Virus record (IMG/VR): IMGVR_UViG_3300009440_000047
Span: 1-21,102 of that record
DNA: 21,102 nt
Reading direction: 5' to 3' (one strand)
Origin: a virus
The notes under the pieces were generated by a model. The model had not been told where the DNA came from and made no database searches. It was given only the letters and a program-made list of their open reading frames with translations. Made by a program: the position numbers and the translations under genes. The stretch's first letter is position 1. Each line of letters starts with the position of its first letter. Positions 1-6,600 of the stretch are shown here, in pieces.

Positions 1-1
1 C

Positions 2-118
2 ACTAACACTGAAACTGTCCGCATGGAAAGCACTTTCGGCGATCAAGTACGCGGTCTGAAAGTTTACGGCTCTAAGGTCGTTACTCCAGATGCACTTGTA
101 GTTGGTAAGTGGAACTAA
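2..118 (+). CDS. Major capsid protein, C-terminal end (5' truncated by window)
   Basis: An open frame enters from the left edge and stops with TAA at 116-118, giving 38 residues that end in GLKVYGSKVVTPDALVVGKW-N. A short 'VYG-K-V-P-ALVV' tail is typical of the C-terminal strand of HK97-fold coat proteins of the P22/N4-like type. The gene is followed at once by a strong terminator and then by connector genes, the usual position of the major capsid gene. Only the last tenth or so of the protein can be present, so the family call rests on this short tail and on context. It could also be another abundant head protein. Confidence 0.6.
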   Translation, partial: TNTETVRMESTFGDQVRGLKVYGSKVVTPDALVVGKWN

Positions 119-129
119 GTTAGAAAACT

Positions 130-178
130 AAATAGAGGGCAGTACTTGTTATTCAAAGTATTGTTCCTCTATTTTTTA
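130..178 (+). terminator. Rho-independent terminator after the capsid gene
   Basis: The nine bases AAATAGAGG (130-138) pair perfectly with CCTCTATTT (166-174). An inner stem (GTACTT with AAGTAT, one G-U pair) continues towards a loop of about 7 bases, with a small internal mismatch between the two stems. A run of six T covers 172-177. Placed 12 bases after the capsid stop, it probably uncouples high capsid expression from the downstream tail genes. Confidence 0.85.
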
Positions 179-189
179 TCGAGACACTC

Positions 190-468
190 ATGCCTAAAAA
201 AACTAACACGAAGAAAGACGATGTATTCATTCAAGCCAAAGAAGACTTTGGTGTAAGGCTGGATAGACGGCTAACGCTTGCTCAGCTCGAAGAGCAGATG
301 CAGCAGCTAGCTAAGAACAAAGCAAACCCTCAGCCAGCGCAGAAAGAACTTGTCCCAAAACGGGTTAAAAACGTGATTACCGGCAATGAGTTCGAGTACA
401 ACCCGATATTTAAAAACAACCCCGATTTACAAATAATCGAGTGGGAGACTGACAATGGCGACAACTAA
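190..468 (+). CDS. Small charged hypothetical protein
   Basis: This 92-residue protein is rich in Lys, Asn and Gln. It has a basic N-terminus (MPKKTNTKKDD), a predicted amphipathic helix around residues 28-50 (LAQLEEQMQQLAKNKA) and a C-terminal part containing NVITGNEFEYNPIF. I do not recognise the family. It is the first gene after the capsid terminator and overlaps the adaptor gene by 14 bases, so a virion or head-completion role is possible but unproven. The ribosome binding site is weak (GAG six bases before the ATG). A promoter between the terminator and this gene is not obvious, so read-through from the capsid transcript is likely. Confidence 0.75.
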   Translation: MPKKTNTKKDDVFIQAKEDFGVRLDRRLTLAQLEEQMQQLAKNKANPQPAQKELVPKRVKNVITGNEFEYNPIFKNNPDLQIIEWETDNGDN

Positions 469-1129
469 AGTAAGGGACATATTAGACAGGGCTGGAATTA
501 TCCTTCAGGATAATACGAACGTCCGGTTTCCAAACGACGAGCTTTTAAAGTTTTTTAACGATGCACAAAAAGAAGTTGTACTGCATAGACCTGACGCAAA
601 GATGGTTAACACCTCGTTTGATTGCGTAAGCGGCAGTAAGCAGACTCTTCCAAGTGCTGCGTTACGATTGATTGAGGTAGTGCGAAACGTAGGAGGTCGA
701 GCTGTTACCCAAGTACAGAAGCGCATTCTAGATGAGACGCTTCCTAATTGGCATGAATCGGTAGCAGGCTCGAATAAGATTGAACATTTTATTTACGATC
801 CAGCTGATCCTAAAAATTTTTACGTGTACCCCAAAGGTGCTGTCGGCACACATTCTTTAGAGATTGTTTACAGCTCATCTCCGCCAGAGATTTCAATATC
901 CAATTTTGAAACGGACGTGCAGGTAATTAGCATTGATGATGTCTATTCAAACTGCCTATTGGACTACGTGCTTTACCGTTCGTACCAAAAGGACTCCGAG
1001 TTTGCTGGCAATGCATCGAGGGCAATGATGCACTATCAGAGCTTTGCTAATGCACTAGGTGTTAAGACTCAGGCTGATGTCGCAACTACTCCGATCCCTG
1101 CTTCTGCTGGCTCGGTTGGTGCAGTGTAA
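455..1129 (+). CDS. Phage adaptor / head-to-tail connector protein (DUF6682-like)
   Basis: This 224-residue protein begins with a helical segment and the pattern FPNDELLKFFNDAQKEVVLHRPDA (residues about 26-49), which matches the start of DUF6682-type phage adaptor proteins ('W-D-ELL-YLNDAQ-EI---RPD'). A beta-rich middle follows (FDCVSGSKQTLPSAALRLIEV), then an 'FYVYPK' strand and a C-terminal helical region (CLLDYVLYRSYQKDSEFAGNASRA) that fits the helical pack on the portal. Its place just after the capsid gene is the normal one for an adaptor. A clear GGGAG lies 7 bases before the ATG, inside the preceding gene. The stop codon overlaps the next start (TAATG). The family call is from memory of the pattern, not a search. 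Confidence 0.75.
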   Translation: MATTKVRDILDRAGIILQDNTNVRFPNDELLKFFNDAQKEVVLHRPDAKMVNTSFDCVSGSKQTLPSAALRLIEVVRNVGGRAVTQVQKRILDETLPNWHESVAGSNKIEHFIYDPADPKNFYVYPKGAVGTHSLEIVYSSSPPEISISNFETDVQVISIDDVYSNCLLDYVLYRSYQKDSEFAGNASRAMMHYQSFANALGVKTQADVATTPIPASAGSVGAV

Positions 1130-1752
1130 TGAAATATTCTGACCTAAATGTGTATGTTCGACCCGAAGCACAGGGCGCTCCCGACTTTATAATTGAACGG
1201 GCGATACGCGATTCTGCGATAGATTTTTGCAGTAGGTCAGATATATATATGCCTGAGCCTGAATTTATGACGGTTATTGCGGGTGTTAACGAGTACGCGG
1301 TATCTTTACCGTCTGGCACTGAGTTAAACCACATCATCGATATATTTAGTAACACTACCTCGCTTAAGCCTACTAGTTACAGCGAGTTGTTACAGAGGCT
1401 AGGAGACGAGAGCACCAGAGGTTCTCCTCAGTACTATTCCCAGCGTGACAACACCGACTTTTATTTGGCGCCGATTCCTTCGGCAGCGTCTAGAATCCGC
1501 GTTGTGTATTCGGTTAAACCCACCTCTACCAGTTCAAGCATCCCCGACACAGTTGGCAAAGAGCATAGAGAGTTAATCTCTCACGGTGCTTTGTATCGGC
1601 TCCAGATGATGGGTTCGCAGCCGTGGTCAAACCCAAGTGCTGCCGGAGTTAATAAGCAGTTGTTTGAGCGAAGCGTAGGTCGAGTAATTCGCCAAGTGAA
1701 ATATGGCTTTAGCGGTGGCTCCTTAACCGCCAAATCGAGGGAGTTTATTTAA
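1129..1752 (+). CDS. Phage connector/neck-like structural protein
   Basis: This 207-residue protein starts on the TAATG overlap with the adaptor gene. It resembles its neighbour in layout: an N-terminal helical region (APDFIIERAIRDSAIDFCSRSDI, residues about 16-38), a strand pair around VIAGVNEYAVSLPSGTEL, a 'YLAPIPS--SRIRVVYSVKP' strand pair (residues about 111-131), and a C-terminal helical segment (HRELISHGALYRLQMM). The same order, 'helix, EY-V-LP, FYL-P, helix', in both proteins suggests that the pair are diverged copies of one adaptor-type fold, probably two neck components. No enzymatic motif is visible. The exact role (second adaptor, tail-completion or spike-anchor protein) cannot be decided from sequence. 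Confidence 0.65.
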   Translation: MKYSDLNVYVRPEAQGAPDFIIERAIRDSAIDFCSRSDIYMPEPEFMTVIAGVNEYAVSLPSGTELNHIIDIFSNTTSLKPTSYSELLQRLGDESTRGSPQYYSQRDNTDFYLAPIPSAASRIRVVYSVKPTSTSSSIPDTVGKEHRELISHGALYRLQMMGSQPWSNPSAAGVNKQLFERSVGRVIRQVKYGFSGGSLTAKSREFI

Positions 1753-2126
1753 TGGCATATTTAACGACCATTGATCTTGTTCAGGGAGATCAGCTTCCTG
1801 AGATAGAGATCACGCTGAAAGACAGCAACTCAGCTCAGACAGGATTCATACTGGACCCTGACGACCCGACTACGTTTGCCGCATTAAACCTAACGGGAGG
1901 CTCTGTTAGAATGCGAGTCAGAACGGTCGGTCAGGTAGGTTTAATAGACACGCTTCTCGCGACAATTACCTCGCCGACTGACGGGAAGGTAACATTTGTT
2001 TTTGACTCGGATACTTTAGCTACAACAGGGGTTCTAGAAGGCGAGATCGAGTTTACCGATTCAGCAGGTCGCTCACAGACCGTCGTTGATTTAATAAAAT
2101 TTAAAGTTCGATCACAGTTCGGATAA
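1752..2126 (+). CDS. BppU_N-like immunoglobulin-fold tail protein
   Basis: The protein has 124 residues. The opening 'LVQGDQLPEIEITLKD', then 'LNLTGGSVRMRVRTVG', 'ATITSPTDGKVTFVFDSDTL' and 'GVLEGEIEFTDSAGRSQTV' follow the order of strands in BppU N-terminal-type domains (Pfam BppU_N), small beta sandwiches that attach receptor-binding parts to phage baseplates or tails. Here the domain makes up the whole protein, with no fibre attached. A strong GAGGGAG lies eight bases before the ATG, and the start overlaps the previous stop (TAATG). It probably decorates or links the neck and fibres. This location in a short-tailed phage is an inference from the neighbouring genes. Confidence 0.7.
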   Translation: MAYLTTIDLVQGDQLPEIEITLKDSNSAQTGFILDPDDPTTFAALNLTGGSVRMRVRTVGQVGLIDTLLATITSPTDGKVTFVFDSDTLATTGVLEGEIEFTDSAGRSQTVVDLIKFKVRSQFG

Positions 2127-2130
2127 GCCA

Positions 2131-3132
2131 ATGGCTATCCATGCTTCGGTAAAGTATCGATCACTTAAAGCTGGCGTCACACATCAAAGGCTTCAGTTAA
2201 CCGCGTCGATAAGAAAGGCTGCTGTTGCAGTCAGCCAGAAGAATGTTGTTGCTTCAATATTAAGCCGCCAGATATCCCCGTCATTTAGCTTCGCAAGGCT
2301 AACAGCTATATCTAGCTGGCAAAATCTTTATCTGCATGACGTTCACGTTAATGCCGAAAGCACCATATACGCATTTGGCGACTCGTATGCGTTTTTGGAT
2401 GCAGCCGTATTTGTCGTTGATAAATCTCTAAGCGATAGCTTTGGGTTCCTGTCTGAGTCTTTTTTCACTGTAGGCAAGCAGCTAGAAGATACAGTTTTTT
2501 TCTCAGACGTGGCGTCCTCACACTCCCACAAAGGTGCGGCTGACGTATTTGTATTTTCACACCGCCTTGCCTTTGATGCAAATACTTTAAAGCAGTCAGA
2601 ATTTGCAGCGATTGACCAGATTTCGGTAACAAGACAGCCTTACAACTTTGTGTTTTCTCAAAGCGGGGGTGCTGTCAATGTAACAGGCGAGCCACACGAT
2701 TCTTTTGGCTTTGCTGATAGCATTAGTTCCTTCTCGGCGGCGAAGTCTCTTCAAGATTTCTTTTCACTTGATGACTTTTTGCTGGCTGAAAAAGATTCAG
2801 AGGGTGCGAAATCAAACGTATTTGGCTTAACTGAATACTTAGAGTCTAGCTTCGAGAAATTTATTGAGAGCGAGCTGTTTGGTCTTGCCGATCAAGCGTC
2901 AGTGGCTTTGTCAAAAGCCCTCCTAAACCCTATAATAGTAGAAGATTTGTTGACTTTTCATGCGTCGAAGTCAGCGGTAGATACATCCTCAATAAGTGAC
3001 GCAGCTACACTGTCCCCATGGATCGGAAAGTCTGACAGTACATCTATTGTCGATTCTCTTGATTTCGAGCATGTCGTACCTAGTGCGCTTCTGAATCAAT
3101 CAATGATCGGTAATATTATTTTAAATGCTTGA
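2131..3132 (+). CDS. Repeat-containing fibrous structural protein
   Basis: This 333-residue protein has an N-terminal part (1-80) with no recognised domain. From about residue 88 to 310 come imperfect repeats of roughly 18-20 residues built on K-x-L-x-D-x-F-x-F-x-(D/E): examples are KSLSDSFGFLSESF, KQLEDTVFFSDVAS, EPHDSFGFADSISS, KSLQDFFSLDDFLL and ESELFGLADQAS. The short C-terminus is LLNQSMIGNIILNA. Alternating Asp/Ser and Phe/Leu with a fixed period suggests a fibrous or solenoid shape. Phage structural proteins with 'DS---DS--K' repeats are known, but I cannot name a family. It lies between the connector genes and the tail fibre, so a tail-attached rod is likely. Confidence 0.65.
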   Translation: MAIHASVKYRSLKAGVTHQRLQLTASIRKAAVAVSQKNVVASILSRQISPSFSFARLTAISSWQNLYLHDVHVNAESTIYAFGDSYAFLDAAVFVVDKSLSDSFGFLSESFFTVGKQLEDTVFFSDVASSHSHKGAADVFVFSHRLAFDANTLKQSEFAAIDQISVTRQPYNFVFSQSGGAVNVTGEPHDSFGFADSISSFSAAKSLQDFFSLDDFLLAEKDSEGAKSNVFGLTEYLESSFEKFIESELFGLADQASVALSKALLNPIIVEDLLTFHASKSAVDTSSISDAATLSPWIGKSDSTSIVDSLDFEHVVPSALLNQSMIGNIILNA

Positions 3133-3149
3133 TAGTCTGGAGACATAAC

Positions 3150-3596
3150 ATGATCGTTGATGATCTAAAACTTAAGGGGCATCTGACTGTTAATTTAATT
3201 GCATCAGACGGCGCAATCAAAGAAACGCAATCAATCCCGAATTTGGTAGTTGCTACCGGCAAGGCTTTTGTAGCTTCGCGTATGGCTGGAACCTCAGCTA
3301 GTGTGATGAGTCACATGGCAATTGGAACATCTAATTCCGCAGCAGCGGTTAGCGATGCAACTCTTGGCGCGGAGGTTGCTCGGGTAGTCTTGGCTAGCAC
3401 ATCAGCCGATGGTAACAATGTAACTTATGTAGCAACATTCCCATCTAACACTCCGACGTCCTCGGCTGGTGTTGTTGAGGCTGCAATACTAAATGCTAAC
3501 TCTGCGGGAACAATGCTGTGCAGAACTGTTTTTAGTGTAATCAATAAAGCCCCCACAGATAGCCTTTCTATCACTTGGGTAGTATCAGCTAGCTAG
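3150..3596 (+). CDS. Small phage tail protein
   Basis: The protein has 148 residues from the ATG at 3150. An upstream TTG (3129) is in frame, but TGGAG at 3137-3141 is spaced 8 bases from the ATG, and the TTG would overlap the previous stop without its own site, so the ATG is preferred. The N-terminal strand (KGHLTVNLIASDGAIKETQ) is followed by 'NLVVATGKAFVASRM', 'MSHMAIGTSNSAAAVSDATLGAEVARV' and a final strand 'DSLSITWVVS'. The pattern 'G-LTV-----G-----IPNLVV--GK-FIA-R', then 'MAIG---------TTLG-E--R', occurs in small structural proteins encoded next to tail fibres in many environmental phages. The function is probably tail or fibre attachment. No enzymatic motif is seen. Confidence 0.65.
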   Translation: MIVDDLKLKGHLTVNLIASDGAIKETQSIPNLVVATGKAFVASRMAGTSASVMSHMAIGTSNSAAAVSDATLGAEVARVVLASTSADGNNVTYVATFPSNTPTSSAGVVEAAILNANSAGTMLCRTVFSVINKAPTDSLSITWVVSAS

Positions 3597-3605
3597 GAGC
3601 CATAA

Positions 3606-6600
3606 ATGGCGATTCAGTTCTCGAACCAAGCTAGCACTACGCTGGCTAGCGGCGCCTCCTCTTCGGCAACGTCGCTTAGTGTCACAGGCGCATCTTCATT
3701 CCCTATCCTAGGGGGCGGGGATTATTGTTATGCAACCCTAGGGGCTGGGACGTCTTCAGAGATTGTGAAAGTTACCGGAATATCTGGCACTACATTTACT
3801 GTGATCAGGGGTCAAGATAACACAACCGCTACTAGCCACTTGGCTGGCGCTGATGTTTCATTAAGGGTTACAGCTGGAGCCTTGGAGGATTTAAGGGATG
3901 GCGGTCAGGTTTATACTGCGGGCGCTGGACTTAATTTGTCAGCGAATCAGTTTAGCCTTGCTAACAACTTTGCCACAGACGTAACCTTTTCAGCGGATAT
4001 AATCACAGCGACAGCCGGAACAAGCAACTTCCGTGCAGGCTTTGATGCTGGCACTAATCTCGCAAGCGGTAGTACTGGCAATACCTTCGTTGGTGACAAT
4101 GCGGGTAAAGATACCACGACGGGTGATAACAACGTGGCGGTCGGTAAAGGTGCTTTAGAAAACAACACCACAGCTGTTGCAAATGTGGCTGTAGGCATGG
4201 AGGCTTTACTCCGCAACACTACCGGACAGAGTAACTCTGCAATTGGTTTTCGGACGCTGTCTTCAAACACGACTGGCAGTAATAATATGGGCATTGGTCA
4301 AGCCACTTTACGCTACAGCACAACCGGAAATAACAATTTAGCAATAGGTGTACAATCTCTATTTCGAAATACTACCGGAACTAGCAACGTCGGTCTCGGC
4401 TTGCATGCTCTATACAATAACGTCACTAGCAACTACAACACTGCATCTGGCACCCAAGCCCTGAAATTTACCACCGCCGCTGACAACACGGCTATGGGTG
4501 GTCAAGCGGGAATGGGTGTGACCTCGGGAACTTTGAATTCTTTTTTCGGCAGATCCTCTGGCTCTCTAGTAACTACCGGCAGCAGAAATACAATCTTAGG
4601 TGCCTTTGATGGAAATGAAAACGGCTTAGATATAAGAACGTCTAGCAACAACATTGTCCTTTCGGACGGTGCAGGCAATCCTAGATTAAGCATAAATAGC
4701 AGTGGCGCTGCGACTTTCGCTAGTACCGTCAATGGAAGAGATGTTGCTGCGGACGGTGCAAAGTTAGATGACATAGCTGCTGGCGCAAACAACTACACAC
4801 TACCTTCTGGCTACGCGACTGAAGGATTTGTCAGCAACCAAATCACAGCGCTTGTCGATTCATCTCCCGCAACGCTTAACACACTGAATGAGCTGGCTGC
4901 TGCGCTCGGCGATGACCCTAACTTTGCCACCACAGTAACTAACAATATTGGCACTAAACTCTCTTTAGCTGGCGGTACTGTAACAGGGAATCTCTCTGTA
5001 ACCGGCACAACAACTTCAGGCAAATTAATACTAGGCTCAAACACTGTCGGTACAACTTCGGATATTGCCTTGACGGCGAATGCAGCAATTAATGCCGTAA
5101 ACAGCCTGTCTTTTGGCATGACGGATAATACAGGCAGCTATTTCCGGTGGATGTTTGGCAACACATCAAACACTGGTGGCACCGCTGGCGGTGTTGAAAA
5201 GATGAAGCTCGACCCGTCAGGGAATCTAACATTATCAGGCACAGTAGACGGAGTAGACATTGCCGCTCGTGACGCAGTATTAACTAGCACAAAGACTACT
5301 GCGGATGCCGCACTGGCTAACGACGGAACTAGTACAGGCAATTATTCTACGTCAGGACAGGTCCAATCGGGTAGGGGTTCTGGTGGTGTTGCACTTACTA
5401 TTAACGATGGATACGGTAATGCAAATGTAACATTTAACCACCTAGGCGGAGTCCCTGAGCAAACTGGTAACGCTGCACGAATTGAGTTTAATGCAGATAG
5501 CGCCTCTAATCCTACAATGACTTTTGAGCTAGGCACTGGTACAGCAGGGGCTGCTTTCCAAACTCCTACTATTTTGACTTTAAACTCGACGGGTGCAACT
5601 GTTACTGGAACTTTATCTGCCACAGGCGGCAACTCCACAAATTGGAACACTGCTTACGGATGGGGTGATCACGCCGACTACGGGCTAGGTATTTCTGGTT
5701 TTCTTGAGTACCCAAAGAGCAGCATTGATGACGCTAGTTGTCCGGCTGGGTCTTACAGAGCAATAAACACTAATCCCTCGAGCGGCACAAGACCTGCGGG
5801 TTTAAGCTTGTACGGATATATACAAGTGTACTCGTATGCCTCCACCGAGAAGATGCAGGTGTTTACTGATGTCAACGGCGACTCTGCCACAAGGCTATTA
5901 AAGTCAGGGGGCAATACGGCTTGGAAGTATCGCTATAACTCGCAAGGTCGAAGCGCTCCGAGTAATGATGCAGATGATGCTATTGAAGGCGGGATGTATA
6001 GAGTAACGAGTACTACTTCTAATACACCGTTATCAGCAACAGGTACTATTACGGTCTCACGTTCTTACGGCGTAGTTTCACAGGTCTGGACTAACGGCAC
6101 TACTTTCCAGTTTCGACGTTCTACTGACACAGGTGCTACTTACAATGCTTGGAAAGAGTTTCTTCACGATGGGAACTTTGATCCGGCGGATTACCTACCC
6201 TTAACTGGTGGGTCTCTGACTGGAGCCTTGAAGCTTGGCGGTCAGATAATGAACTCTGCCGCAACTCTACAGGTAAATGGCTTCCAGCGCACAGGTAGTA
6301 TCTTTCTACACGAAGGCGGAACTAGTCCAACAACAGTAAATAAAGAACTCCAGAATGGTAGCGGTTATCTTAAGTGGGACAATTATCAGGTGTGGACTTC
6401 GGAGCATATGGACTCCCCTAGTTCTTACGGACTAAACACTACCTCCGCACCTTACATTACAGACCTTACAGTATCTCTAGTTAGTGGGTTTTACAGAGGT
6501 AGAGGTGACTTAATTACAGGGTCACCAGATGCCTGGGCGTATAACGCCACGATTCAAGTGATGGGGAGTTCGGCTCTTCACGCTTACGGGATGGTCTTCA

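Noticed and set aside
3129-3149. Upstream TTG start for the small tail protein
   Set aside because: The TTG overlaps the previous stop codon and has no ribosome binding site, while the ATG at 3150 has TGGAG at the right distance.
3947-4294. 115-residue open frame on the - strand, with further ones at 4502-4792, 4811-5119 and 5342-5650
   Set aside because: All are antisense to the repetitive Thr/Gly/Asn-rich fibre. Their Pro/Val/Ala-rich translations follow from that composition, and no gene-like motif is present.
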